From the NCBI GenBank assembly GCA_038527215.1, contig JBCBGC010000024.1, positions 8,694-72,693 on the forward strand: a stretch of DNA of 64,000 nt, in the 5' to 3' direction. The position numbers were made by a program, and so were the translations under genes. Source of the DNA: JAWPMV01 sp038527215. GTDB taxonomy: Bacteria; Bacteroidota; Bacteroidia; J057. Positions 7,129 through 16,826 of the stretch are shown in pieces; positions within the stretch are counted from its first letter, which is position 1; the number at the start of each line of letters is the position of its first letter. A model generated the notes under the pieces. It did not search any database. It was not told the DNA's origin and saw only the letters and a program-made list of their open reading frames with translations.

Positions 7129-9115
7129 TCAACTCCATAAAATTCTGCTCTGAAATGATCGGGACCCCTACCTTTTCTGCCTTACCCAATTTGGAGGGGC
7201 CTGCTCCTTCGCCAGCTACCAAATAAGTGGTTTTGCTTGACACTGAACTCTTTACCGTCCCTCCTAGGTCCTCAATAAGCTGTTTTAACTCATCCCGACT
7301 CATATTTTCAAAAACACCGGAAATTACGAAACTTTTTCCATTTAGGATGTCCGAACCAGCCCTTTTTTCTGCTACTTCAAGCTGCAAACCTGACCGTTTA
7401 AGTTGCTCGATAATGGCTTGCTGGTCCGGGTCGCTGAAGAAGGCTACCACAGACTCCGCAATCCTTGTACCAATATCGGGCACCGCCACCAGACTATCGA
7501 GATCTGCTTGGGCCAGTTGGTCAATGTGCTTGTAAAAGCGGGCCAACTTCTTGGCTACCGTAGCTCCTACGAAACGAATTCCCAGGCCAAAGAGTACCCG
7601 TTCGAAGGGAATTTCTTTACTTTTTTCTATGCCTTCCAGGAGATTCTTGACCGATAAATCGGCAAAACGCTCCAGTTCAATGAGTTGCTCATAGGTCAGG
7701 GAATAGAGATCCCCATAGTGGGTAATGAGCCCTTCATCAACGAGCTGGTTGACGATTTCTGTGCCCATGCCATCTATATCGAGCGCTTTCCGGCTGGCAA
7801 AATGGATGATCCTTCCTTTGATTTGAGGGGGACAGCCTGTGGTATTAGGACAGTAATGGTTGGCGTCTCCTTCTATCCGGATGAGTTCTGTCCCACAATC
7901 CGGACAGTGGGTGATAAAATGGATAGGCTTGGCATCTTTGAGACGCTTTTCCAGGATGACCCCGGTGATTTTGGGGATGATTTCTCCTCCCTTTTCCACC
8001 TTTACGGTATCTCCTTCGTGGAGCCCCAGACGTTCGATCTCGTCTGCATTGTGGATAGAAGCTCGCTTAACAGTGGTTCCTGCCAGCCATACGGGTGCCA
8101 GGTTAGCTACTGGGGTAACTTTTCCCGTTCTTCCGACCTGAAAACTCACAGATTCCAGGACGGTGGTGGCTTCTTCGGCTTTGTATTTATAGGCAATGGC
8201 CCAGCGGGGAGCTTTGGCCGTAAACCCGATTTCCTGTCTGAGTTGCAGCTCATTTACCTTGATGACGATGCCATCAATCTCATAGTTCAGGCTGGATTTC
8301 TTGTCTTCCCAGCTATCCAAATAGGATCGGAGGTCATGGATATCAGGGCTTAAGTGATGGAATCCACTCAAGCGGAAACCAGCGGAGATGAGCCAATCCA
8401 TCTGTTCGCCGGCCGTCGCTACCTCCAACTCCTCCGCATAGAGAGAAAAGGCAAAAAAGATCATGGTACGGGAGGCCACCACGCTCGAATCCTGCATTTT
8501 CAAGGTGCCAGCGGTGGTGTTCCGTGGATTCATGAGCCTTGGCAATCCCTCGGCTTCTCTGCTTTCATTGAGCTGCTCAAAAGCGTCTTTGGGCATGACT
8601 ACCTCTCCCCGCACTTCCAGTTGGGCGGGGATGTTATCTCCTTTTAAGCGCAAAGGCACCGTACCGATGGTGCGCACATTATGGGTGATATCATCGCCCT
8701 GTACGCCGTCTCCCCGGGTTACGCCCCGCACCAGCAAGCCATTTTCATAATGCAGGCTGAGGGATACCCCATCGAATTTATGATCGAGAAGGTAGGTGTA
8801 AGGCTTTCCCCCGGCCAATTTTTCCACCTGCTCATCGAATTCCACGATTTCATCCTGGGAATAGCTGTTGTTCAGGCTGAGCATGGGACGGATATGGACA
8901 AAAGACTCAAAATTTTTGGTGATCTCTCCGCCAACGCGCAGGGTAGGGGAGTCAGGCCACTGCAAGTCCGGGTGGGCTTGTTCAAGGGCTTCCAGTTCTT
9001 TGAGTTTTTGGTCAAACTCGTAATCAGAAACAGTAGGTTGGGCCAGCACATAGTAATTATAGTTGTGCTGCTTGAGCTCGGTAGTTAGCTGGTCAATTTT
9101 TTCTTTGGGGGACAT
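7112..9115 (-). CDS. ligA: NAD-dependent DNA ligase
   Basis: 667 residues, standard length. Domains in order: Ia and nucleotidyltransferase with the AMP-accepting Lys in LLDHKFDGVSL (near 115), OB fold (KAPRWAIAYKYKAEE, VEKGGEIIPK), four-cysteine zinc finger (CPDCG...YCPNTTGCP, near 405-430), helix-hairpin-helix region, and a C-terminal BRCT domain (KSFVISGVFENMSRDELKQL). Seals nicks in replication and repair. First gene of the ligA-DUF6913-dapA operon. Confidence 0.97.
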   Translation of the reverse strand: MSPKEKIDQLTTELKQHNYNYYVLAQPTVSDYEFDQKLKELEALEQAHPDLQWPDSPTLRVGGEITKNFESFVHIRPMLSLNNSYSQDEIVEFDEQVEKLAGGKPYTYLLDHKFDGVSLSLHYENGLLVRGVTRGDGVQGDDITHNVRTIGTVPLRLKGDNIPAQLEVRGEVVMPKDAFEQLNESREAEGLPRLMNPRNTTAGTLKMQDSSVVASRTMIFFAFSLYAEELEVATAGEQMDWLISAGFRLSGFHHLSPDIHDLRSYLDSWEDKKSSLNYEIDGIVIKVNELQLRQEIGFTAKAPRWAIAYKYKAEEATTVLESVSFQVGRTGKVTPVANLAPVWLAGTTVKRASIHNADEIERLGLHEGDTVKVEKGGEIIPKITGVILEKRLKDAKPIHFITHCPDCGTELIRIEGDANHYCPNTTGCPPQIKGRIIHFASRKALDIDGMGTEIVNQLVDEGLITHYGDLYSLTYEQLIELERFADLSVKNLLEGIEKSKEIPFERVLFGLGIRFVGATVAKKLARFYKHIDQLAQADLDSLVAVPDIGTRIAESVVAFFSDPDQQAIIEQLKRSGLQLEVAEKRAGSDILNGKSFVISGVFENMSRDELKQLIEDLGGTVKSSVSSKTTYLVAGEGAGPSKLGKAEKVGVPIISEQNFMELIDGMA

Positions 9116-9159
9116 GTGGCTATCGGTTTTTCCGGTGGGGAAAAGGCAAGCTACGGGGA

Positions 9160-9900
9160 TTATCGTTTGATCAAATCAGAAACGAAAATGAACTCTTCTA
9201 AGTATGGGTTTTTCGAATAAAGAATTTCCTTGTTGGTGCCTTCCCAGGCTTTTACACCTTGGTGTAGGAACATGATTTTGTCCCCGATATTCATCACACT
9301 GTTCATATCGTGGGAAACCACAATGGTGGTCATGTTGTATTCCTGTGTCAGTTTTTGAATGAGTTTATCAATCACGGAAGCGGTCAGGGGATCCAGACCG
9401 GAATTCGGCTCATCCACAAAGAGGTATTTGGGATTCATGGCGATGGCCCGGGCGATCCCGACCCGCTTTTGCATCCCTCCCGAAATTTCAGATGGATAGA
9501 GCTTGTTAACCCCGGAAAGATTGACCCGTTCCAGACAGTAATCCACTCGGTCCTTTATTTCAGCGGCTTTTTGCCGGGTAAACATGCGAATGGGGAAACC
9601 GATGTTCTCTTCCACATTGAGGGAATCAAAGAGGGCGCCTCCCTGGAACAGCATACCGATATTCTTTCGGATTTCCCGCTGGTCCCGGTAATCAGCTTCA
9701 TGGAAGTTTTGTCCGTCAAAAAGCACCTCCCCTGAATCTGGTTGGAGCAAACCAACGATGCACTTCATGGTAACACTTTTACCACTACCCGAAGCACCGA
9801 TAATCATGTTGATCTTGCCCTGCTCGAACTCGAAATCAAGGCCTTTGAGCACCTCTTTCTCGCCAAAGGCTTTTTTGATATGTTGGATGGAAATGGACAT
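9160..9900 (-). CDS. ABC transporter ATP-binding protein, Mla/Ttg2A (MlaF) type
   Basis: 246 residues from the ATG at 9900 (MSISIQHIKKAFGEKEVLKG); a longer in-frame ORF to 10005 adds 35 residues with no family similarity and runs into the divergent trpS promoter region. Walker A GASGSGKS, signature SGGMQKRVGIARAIA, Walker B YLFVDEPNSGLD and switch VVSHDM are intact. The GGMQKRV form of the signature is typical of MlaF-like ATPases that drive lipid movement between membranes. The MlaE permease and MCE protein genes are not adjacent, so the partner is inferred to be encoded elsewhere. Confidence 0.83.
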   Translation of the reverse strand: MSISIQHIKKAFGEKEVLKGLDFEFEQGKINMIIGASGSGKSVTMKCIVGLLQPDSGEVLFDGQNFHEADYRDQREIRKNIGMLFQGGALFDSLNVEENIGFPIRMFTRQKAAEIKDRVDYCLERVNLSGVNKLYPSEISGGMQKRVGIARAIAMNPKYLFVDEPNSGLDPLTASVIDKLIQKLTQEYNMTTIVVSHDMNSVMNIGDKIMFLHQGVKAWEGTNKEILYSKNPYLEEFIFVSDLIKR

Positions 9901-10040
9901 GGTGTTGTCAGAATACGAAGATAGGGGTCCGAGAATGATTTTCCAATGGTCATTTTTGTCCGTTTTCCAAGGCGAAAAGCCTGTAGAGGCGGTTTCCCTT
10001 TTCATGCATAAATGTTACTTTCGCACTTTAAACTAAGCAG

Positions 10041-11015
10041 ATGGCGAGAATTCTTACGGGTATTCAATGTACAGGGGTCCAACACCTGGGGAACATCCTG
10101 GGGGCAATTAAGCCTGCCATTGAGATGGCACACCAGCCGGACAATGATTCCTTCCTGTTCATTGCGGATATGCACTCCCTGACCACGATTAGAGATGGGG
10201 AACAATTGCGGGACCTGGCATATCAGGCTGCTACCGCCTGGCTAGCCTGTGGATTGGATACGGATCAGACCATCTTTTACCGACAGTCTGATGTACCGGA
10301 AACTACGGAGTTGAGCTGGTATCTCAGTTGCTTTATGCAATACAGCCGTCTGAAGCTGGCTCACTCCTTTAAGGATAAAGCTGACAATATGGACAAGGTG
10401 AATGCAGGTGTATTTACCTATCCCATCCTCATGGCTGCCGACATTCTCCTCTATGATTCGGAAATCGTGCCGGTCGGTAAGGACCAAAAACAGCATTTGG
10501 AATATACGCGTAGGGTAGCCGAAACGGTGAATCGGACCTATGGGGAAGACAGCCTGGTAGTGCCGGAGGTGAAAATAGATGAGCAGGTCATGGTGGTACC
10601 AGGAACCGATGGTCGCAAGATGAGCAAGTCTTATGGCAATACCATCGTCCTATTTCAGTCAGACAAAAAGCTGCGCAAGCAGATCATGGGCATAGAAACC
10701 GATTCTACGCCCTTGGAAGAGCCCAAGAACCCAGACACCGATAACGTATTTGCCCTTTACAAACTTCTGGCTTCTACGGAGCAGATTGCAGAGATGCGGA
10801 AGAACTATGAAGGAGGGGGCTATGGATACGGTCATGCGAAGCTGGCGCTCTTTGAATTGATCAAAGAAAAATTTTCTGAGGAGCGGGAACGTTATACCTA
10901 TTACCAGGAGAACCGGGAGGAAGTAGATAAAAAATTGAAAGAAGGGGCGGAGAAGGCCCGGGAAATCGCCCATAAGACCTTGAAGAGGGTTCGTCAAAAG
11001 ATGGGCTATAATTAG
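10041..11015 (+). CDS. trpS: Tryptophan--tRNA ligase
   Basis: 324 residues, class I synthetase of the short bacterial type. The HIGH motif is present as VQHLGN near residues 14-19 and KMSKS as GRKMSKSYGN near 195. Charges tRNA-Trp. It overlaps nothing and is followed after 11 bp by the deoxynucleoside kinase gene, likely co-transcribed. It is divergent from the ABC ATPase gene with a short shared upstream region. Confidence 0.96.
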   Translation: MARILTGIQCTGVQHLGNILGAIKPAIEMAHQPDNDSFLFIADMHSLTTIRDGEQLRDLAYQAATAWLACGLDTDQTIFYRQSDVPETTELSWYLSCFMQYSRLKLAHSFKDKADNMDKVNAGVFTYPILMAADILLYDSEIVPVGKDQKQHLEYTRRVAETVNRTYGEDSLVVPEVKIDEQVMVVPGTDGRKMSKSYGNTIVLFQSDKKLRKQIMGIETDSTPLEEPKNPDTDNVFALYKLLASTEQIAEMRKNYEGGGYGYGHAKLALFELIKEKFSEERERYTYYQENREEVDKKLKEGAEKAREIAHKTLKRVRQKMGYN

Positions 11016-11026
11016 GATCAGTCAGG

Positions 11027-11656
11027 ATGAGTAAAGCGATGCATTTATGCGTTTCCGGAAATATTGGGGCAGGGAAAACCACCCTGACCTACTTACTTTC
11101 CAAGTACTTCAACTTTGAAGCGCAATTTGAAGACAACGAGCAGAATCCTTATCTGATGGACTTCTACTCGGATATGCACCGCTGGTCCTTCAACCTGCAG
11201 GTATCCTTCCTCCAATCTCGTCTCAAAAAACTGGTGCAGATTCGCAAAGAAGGCCGAAGCGTCATCCAGGACCGGACCATTTATGAGGATGCCCAAATAT
11301 TCGCCCCTAACCTCCATGCCATGGGGCTGATGTCCACCCGGGACTTCGAAACCTACAAGGAATTATTCGATTCTATTACGGACCTGATTCAGCCGCCGGA
11401 TTTGTTGATTTATTTGCGGGCTGGGATTCCTACCCTGGTAGAACAGATTGAGAACCGGGGACGAAACTATGAGGATTCCATCCGGCTGGATTACCTCAAG
11501 CGCCTCAATGAACGCTACGAAGCATGGTTTGAAACCTATACCTACAGCAAGAAAATTGATGTGCACGTAGCTGAGCTCAACTTTCGGGACAATCCGGAGC
11601 ACCTGGGCCTGATCATTAATAAAGTCAAAGGGGAGATTTACGGCTTGTTTTCCTAA
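11027..11656 (+). CDS. Deoxynucleoside kinase
   Basis: 209 residues. P-loop GNIGAGKTT near the N-terminus, then FEDNEQNPYL, the QDRTIYED motif (DRS/ERS-like catalytic motif), PPDLLIYLRAG and a lid-like RGRNYEDSI. This is the deoxyadenosine/deoxyguanosine kinase family, which phosphorylates salvaged deoxynucleosides; exact base specificity cannot be read. An in-frame ATG five codons downstream (11039) also fits as start. Lies 11 bp after trpS. Confidence 0.88.
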   Translation: MSKAMHLCVSGNIGAGKTTLTYLLSKYFNFEAQFEDNEQNPYLMDFYSDMHRWSFNLQVSFLQSRLKKLVQIRKEGRSVIQDRTIYEDAQIFAPNLHAMGLMSTRDFETYKELFDSITDLIQPPDLLIYLRAGIPTLVEQIENRGRNYEDSIRLDYLKRLNERYEAWFETYTYSKKIDVHVAELNFRDNPEHLGLIINKVKGEIYGLFS

Positions 11657-11671
11657 ACAACCTCATCTTTG

Positions 11672-13102
11672 CTATACCCCTTTTTTCCTTTTTAACAGCA
11701 AAACATTCTCTACGTGAGCGGTCTGGGGAAACATATCCACTGGCTGCACCTTCAGGATATCATAGTGCTCGCGCATGAGGTCTATATCTCTCGCCTGGGT
11801 AGCGGGCTTGCAACTCACATACACAATGTGTTCTGGAGCCATGCGGATGATCCGTTCTACCACTTTGGGCACCATGCCTGAGCGAGGCGGATCTACGATC
11901 ACTAAGTCTGGCTTGCCTTCTTTTTGGATCAATTCAGGCTGAAGTAAAGCCTTCATATCTCCGGCATAAAAGGAAAATTCCGTGTTCAGTTCGTTGAGCT
12001 TGAGGTTTTCCTTAGCATCCTCGATAGCGGCTTCTACATACTCGATGGCCGTGATTTTTTCTGCTAGTTCGGAAACAAATATGCCGATACTGCCTGTCCC
12101 GGAATACAGATCATACATATGCGAAAAGCGGGTCTTACCTTCTGGTAAGGCCTCTTTCACAAAGTCTTTGACTACGCCATATAAATGAGCGGCTTGAGCG
12201 GGATTGGTCTGAAAAAAAGAAGTGGCCCGGATGCGGAATTGATACGGGCCCAGACTTTCGGTGATATAGGGCAGGCCTTTGAAGACCTGAAAATCCAGGT
12301 CTGTGTAAGAGCTGTTCTTTTTAGGGTTGTGAATCCACAAGAGGTGAGGAATCTCAGGAAAGGCCTCGCTCAGGTCCTGCATAAGCGCCTCAAGTTGAGC
12401 GGGGCGGTCTTCTCCCACGATCAGCATAACCATCCACTCTCCGGTAGAAATGGAGGCTCTAAATACCAGATTGCGGAGGAAGCCGGTGTTTTCGCGATGG
12501 TCATAAAAACTCAAGCCCGCCTTACGGGCATAATCCCGGACATGGTTGCGGACTTTGTTTACCAGGTCGGGCATGAGCAGGCATTGCTCGATGCTAAGGA
12601 TTTTCCAGAAGTTGCGGGAGACATGGAAGCCCAGGACGTTGTCATGGATTTTGTCATCCGGCTCATCAGCATCCACCCGCCAGCGTTCATTACTGAAAGT
12701 GTATTCGAGTTTATTTCGGTAAAAAAGCGGCTCAGGCGCGCCCATGATGGGGGAAAATTCCGCATAAGGCACTTTAGCGATGCGATCCAGGCTATCTCGG
12801 ACCTGCTTTTCCTTGTATTGCAACTGGCCCTCATAAGTCATATGCTGCCATTTGCAGCCACCGCAATGCGCAAAATGCACACAATCTGCTTCCTTTCGTA
12901 AAGGGGAGGGCGTTTCTAGTTGGGTAATGCGGCCCACGCCGGCCTTTTTTTCCTTCCGAAATACATGTACCTCCGCCTGATCGCCAGGCACGCCATCCTC
13001 TACGAAAATGACCCTTTCCTCATGTTTGGCCAGCCCCCTTCCATCGATGGTTACGTCCACGATGTCCATAGGGGCGGTAAATGGTTTGATCCTTCTTCCC
13101 AT
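11672..13102 (-). CDS. rlmD: 23S rRNA (uracil-5-)-methyltransferase RlmD/RumA family
   Basis: 476 residues. N-terminal TRAM domain (VDVTIDGRGLAKHEERVIFV), four-cysteine iron-sulfur motif (CVHFAHCGGCKW plus a later Cys near 185), SAM-binding DLYSGTGSIGIF and VDPPRSG, and the catalytic Cys in YVSCKPATQARD. It methylates a uracil in 23S rRNA using SAM; RlmD versus the related RlmC/TrmA specificities is inferred from the TRAM plus Fe-S layout. The gene converges on the deoxynucleoside kinase with 15 bp between the stops. Confidence 0.9.
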   Translation of the reverse strand: MGRRIKPFTAPMDIVDVTIDGRGLAKHEERVIFVEDGVPGDQAEVHVFRKEKKAGVGRITQLETPSPLRKEADCVHFAHCGGCKWQHMTYEGQLQYKEKQVRDSLDRIAKVPYAEFSPIMGAPEPLFYRNKLEYTFSNERWRVDADEPDDKIHDNVLGFHVSRNFWKILSIEQCLLMPDLVNKVRNHVRDYARKAGLSFYDHRENTGFLRNLVFRASISTGEWMVMLIVGEDRPAQLEALMQDLSEAFPEIPHLLWIHNPKKNSSYTDLDFQVFKGLPYITESLGPYQFRIRATSFFQTNPAQAAHLYGVVKDFVKEALPEGKTRFSHMYDLYSGTGSIGIFVSELAEKITAIEYVEAAIEDAKENLKLNELNTEFSFYAGDMKALLQPELIQKEGKPDLVIVDPPRSGMVPKVVERIIRMAPEHIVYVSCKPATQARDIDLMREHYDILKVQPVDMFPQTAHVENVLLLKRKKGV

Positions 13103-13254
13103 GCCGCAAAGCTAAAAATTGGTCTGGCATTTTTCCACTCCTTGAAAATAAAGTTAAGCTTGGGCCTGAGGGAAATAAGGCTGGAAGCAAAGTCGTTTGT
13201 TAATAGGTCTTCCCTCCGAAAAATCGTTTATTTAGGTTCCTCATACCAACTCCT

Positions 13255-16200
13255 ATGCTTAAAGCCTTACGCTGCCTGCTTCCTTTTTTTCTCCTGAACC
13301 TCAGCACCCTCTCTGCCCAATTGCAAGATTCATTTGACGATGGGGACTTTACCCAGAATCCAAGCTGGCAAGGAGAAACAGGCCGTTTTTTGGTGGTAAA
13401 TGGGGTACTGGAAAGTAACGGGGCCTCCCAAAACGATACCATCTATCTGTCTACCCCTTATTCGCTGAGCGGAGAAGCTGAATGGCGGCTTAGCCTGGGA
13501 TATGCTTCAGGGCCCAGCAGCAGCAATTTTACGCGCTTTTACCTGGTGGCAGATCAGGGGGATTTGCTCGGCTCGCTTAATGGGTATTTCGTACAGGCAG
13601 GAGAAACGGGCAGCAATGATAGCTATGACCTGTTTCGCCAGGATGGCAGCAGCGCAGTAAAAATTATAGATGGAGTGGCCGGACGAGCCGGGAGCGGGAT
13701 TTCAGGAGAAGTAAGGGTGCTACGAACCGCCACTGGAGACTGGGAATTATACACAGACCCTGAATCCGATGGCAGTTTCTTTCTTGAAGGGAGCACCACG
13801 GATAATACCTACGCCCCAGGAGGATATGTGGGCTGGCTGGTGCGGCATAGTTCCAGCCGGGCCAAGGATTATTCCCTGGACAATGTCTATGCAGGGCCGG
13901 TTATTCAGGACACCCTTGCTCCAAGCTTGCAGCAAGTCAATGTATTGAGTGCCAATAGCCTGGAACTGATTTTCTCGGAGGCCTTGGACAAAAGTACGGC
14001 TGAAAATACCGCCAACTATCAATTGGATCAGGGCCTGGGTAATCCTGCCCAGGCAAGCCTTTCGGGGACTGCCTCTCAGGTGGTTCAGCTGAACTGGACG
14101 GGAAGTTTCCAGAACCAGCAAAGCTACCAACTTGGTATTACGGGCCTCACCGATGAAGCCGGCAATGGCTTTGCTGATACCCTGGGGTTTCAATATCTGG
14201 TGGCAGATGTGGCCCTCTTCCAAGAGGTAATTTTTAATGAACTATTACCCGATCCTACGCCCCGTGTCGGCTTGCCAGAGGCGGAGTTTGTCGAGTTGTA
14301 CAACCGCTCTCAGAAGGTCATTTCCTTAGAGAACTGGACGCTTTTTAATGGGAGCACCACGGCCACTCTGCCTGCGCATTTTTTGCTTCCAGGAGAATAT
14401 GTAGTCTTAGTTGATGCCAGTGATGTGAACCTCTTCAGCGGGATCAATCAGGTCCTCGGACTGAATTCCTGGCCCGCTTTGGTCAATAGCGGGGATGAGT
14501 TGGAACTGAAAAATGCCAGCGGTGAGCTGATAGACGCGCTTTCCTACACCACCAGTTGGTACCGGGATGGCAGCAAAGATGATGGAGGCTATAGCCTGGA
14601 ATTGATTAATCCAGATGATCTGGCTTGTCCACCAATTGCCAACTGGCGGGCCAGTACAGCCCAGGCTGGAGGCACCCCCGGAGCGACTAACGCAGTTTTT
14701 AACCCAAATCCCGATATATCCTTGCCGACGGTAGAAAGTATTGCGGTAACCGGGGATAATGTATTGGAAGTTTGCTTTGATAAGCCCATGGACCCTACGG
14801 AAATCATAGATCCGCTGGTCTACCTGATCGACCAGGGGGTAGGCAACCCGGAAGAGATCGAGATCATTGATGCCAATAATCAATGCGTGGAACTGATCTT
14901 CCTGAACGTTATTCAGCAAGGACAGGTCTACCAGCTTAGCATATCCGGCGTATCGGACTGTCGGGGCAATGTGATAAATGCCACCAGTGTGGAAGTGGTG
15001 AAAGGGGAAATTCCCGAGCCGGGCGAGGTCGTCATTAATGAAATCTTCCCGGATTATACCCCCAGCCAGGGCTTGCCGGAAGCTGAATTCGTGGAACTAT
15101 ACAACCCCACCAGCAAAGTGCTGGAGCTTAATGGGGCCTTATTGAGTGATGGGGGAACCCCGGCCAATCTGGGCCTCTTGAACCTCAACCCAGGCGAATA
15201 CGTCATTCTAGCCGATGAAGACGATGCCAGTGCTTTTGCCAGCTTTGGGCGGGTGATTGCGGTAGATGGGCTACCCGGACTGAATAATGACACAGATTCT
15301 CTGTACCTGCGCCGTAGTGATGGCATCCTGCTGGATCGGGTGTTTTATGACCAGAGCTGGTACCGGGATGCGGCTAAAAGCAGTGGAGGCTGGACCCTGG
15401 AGCGCATTGATGCGCTGGCGGGGCCCTGTAATCAGGCTGGGAACTGGATCGCCTCGACGGCCTTGTTGGGCGGCACACCAGGCCAGGAAAACAGCCAGAT
15501 TGGGACCTATTCCGACACCGAAGCCCCGGTCGTTACGCAAGTGAGCCTACCTTCTGCCAATACCCTTCTGCTCACCTTCAACGAGGAAATGGAAGGCATT
15601 TTGCTGGAAGATATCAGCCTTTACAGCGGAGACCAGGGCTTGGGAACGCCTTTATTGGCTATGGCTGAGCAACCTCACCTACGCCGGGTATTGCTGACCT
15701 TTGACCAAAGTTTTGTCCAAAACCAAGTCTATACCTTGACCGTAACGGGGCTGAAAGATTGTAGCGGGAATGATTTTTCGGACGAAATACCCTTTGGGTT
15801 GGCGGTCAGCCCGGAAGCAGGCGATGTGCTGATTAACGAGATTTTGTTCAACCCCTATTCCGGGGCCAGTGATTTTGTAGAGATCGTTAACGTTTCAGAA
15901 AATATCCTCGATCTGGCGGACATGCGAATTGGGGAAATTTTCCCGGAGACGGATTCTGTGTTCAATTCCGATCCTTTGGCCGGGATCAGCACCATCCTCC
16001 TGCCGGGACAGTACGTCTGCCTGACTGCTGATCCTGCCATCCAACAGCAAATCTACCTTCCCTTACCGGAAGCGCGCTTCCAGGAAACAGAAGGTTTTCC
16101 GTCCTTTGATGATGCCGCTGGAGAAGTAGTGATTTTTCGGAACGATGGGGTTTTTCTCGACCGTTTTGCTTACCTGGATGATTTCCATTACGCCACCTTA

Positions 16201-16674
16201 GCGGATGATAACGGGGTCTCGCTGGAACGAATCTCCCTGAAGGTACCTACCCAGCGAGCGGATAACTGGCATTCGGCTGCCTCTACGGTGCGCTATGCTA
16301 CGCCCGGCTATGTCAATTCACAGGTAGCAGCAGAAGCGGCTGGTGAATCAGAAGTCTGGTTAAGCAAACAAACGTTTTCTCCGAATTTCGATGGGGTAGA
16401 CGACGTGCTGGAAATCAATTATGATTTTGATTTCAATGGAGCCAATGCCCGCATTTTCATCTTCGATCAGCAAGGGCGTTTGGTCAGGACTTTGTTGCAA
16501 AATTCGCTGCTAGGCACCGAAGCAGGGAGCTTTTTTTGGGACGGGGCCACGGATGCCAGTACCCAGGCACCCATAGGCATGTATGTGGTGGTGATGGAAG
16601 TAACCAATGACCAAACCGGAGAAAAAATGGCTTACCGGAGGGTGGGCGTTTTGGCGGGCCGAATTGGTGGCTAA
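13255..16674 (+). CDS. Secreted lamin-tail-domain (LTD) surface protein
   Basis: 1139 residues with a signal peptide (about 1-21, ending LSA). An N-terminal beta-rich region (30-215) is followed by alternating SbsA-like Ig domains (SxxxLELIFSEALD, VLEVCFDKPMD, TLLLTFNEEME) and three lamin-tail domains (VIFNELLPDPTP, VVINEIFPDYTP and VLINEILFNPYS, each followed by an EFVELYN or DFVEIVN strand), then a FlgD-like Ig domain at the C-terminus (QTFSPNFDGVDDVLEI ... FDQQGRLVRTL). Such proteins are secreted in Bacteroidota and often sit at the surface; a canonical T9SS tail is not obvious. The LTD repeats may bind carbohydrate or protein; the role here is unknown. Confidence 0.85.
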   Translation: MLKALRCLLPFFLLNLSTLSAQLQDSFDDGDFTQNPSWQGETGRFLVVNGVLESNGASQNDTIYLSTPYSLSGEAEWRLSLGYASGPSSSNFTRFYLVADQGDLLGSLNGYFVQAGETGSNDSYDLFRQDGSSAVKIIDGVAGRAGSGISGEVRVLRTATGDWELYTDPESDGSFFLEGSTTDNTYAPGGYVGWLVRHSSSRAKDYSLDNVYAGPVIQDTLAPSLQQVNVLSANSLELIFSEALDKSTAENTANYQLDQGLGNPAQASLSGTASQVVQLNWTGSFQNQQSYQLGITGLTDEAGNGFADTLGFQYLVADVALFQEVIFNELLPDPTPRVGLPEAEFVELYNRSQKVISLENWTLFNGSTTATLPAHFLLPGEYVVLVDASDVNLFSGINQVLGLNSWPALVNSGDELELKNASGELIDALSYTTSWYRDGSKDDGGYSLELINPDDLACPPIANWRASTAQAGGTPGATNAVFNPNPDISLPTVESIAVTGDNVLEVCFDKPMDPTEIIDPLVYLIDQGVGNPEEIEIIDANNQCVELIFLNVIQQGQVYQLSISGVSDCRGNVINATSVEVVKGEIPEPGEVVINEIFPDYTPSQGLPEAEFVELYNPTSKVLELNGALLSDGGTPANLGLLNLNPGEYVILADEDDASAFASFGRVIAVDGLPGLNNDTDSLYLRRSDGILLDRVFYDQSWYRDAAKSSGGWTLERIDALAGPCNQAGNWIASTALLGGTPGQENSQIGTYSDTEAPVVTQVSLPSANTLLLTFNEEMEGILLEDISLYSGDQGLGTPLLAMAEQPHLRRVLLTFDQSFVQNQVYTLTVTGLKDCSGNDFSDEIPFGLAVSPEAGDVLINEILFNPYSGASDFVEIVNVSENILDLADMRIGEIFPETDSVFNSDPLAGISTILLPGQYVCLTADPAIQQQIYLPLPEARFQETEGFPSFDDAAGEVVIFRNDGVFLDRFAYLDDFHYATLADDNGVSLERISLKVPTQRADNWHSAASTVRYATPGYVNSQVAAEAAGESEVWLSKQTFSPNFDGVDDVLEINYDFDFNGANARIFIFDQQGRLVRTLLQNSLLGTEAGSFFWDGATDASTQAPIGMYVVVMEVTNDQTGEKMAYRRVGVLAGRIGG

Positions 16675-16734
16675 ACTTATCCTAAACAAGCAAGAAAATC
16701 CTGCGTAAAAGCTAAAATAAGGCTGAATAAGCCG

Positions 16735-16777
16735 TATCTTTGCCAGCGAATCCCGGACAGACAAACTTCTGTCCGGG
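16735..16777 (+). promoter_or_regulatory. mfd leader: -7 element followed by a 10-bp hairpin
   Basis: TATCTTTG at 16735-16742 matches TAnnTTTG; no clear -33 TTG lies at the usual distance. Eight bases on, CCCGGACAGA (16752-16761) pairs perfectly with TCTGTCCGGG (16768-16777) around a 6-nt loop, followed only by CTTTG. It can be read as a structured mfd 5' leader or as a terminator of the LTD gene with a poor T-tract. Confidence 0.5.
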
Positions 16778-16826
16778 CTTTGCTGTTGTATTGTCGTCAC
16801 AACCAGCCCGCGAATTTCATCAGAAT

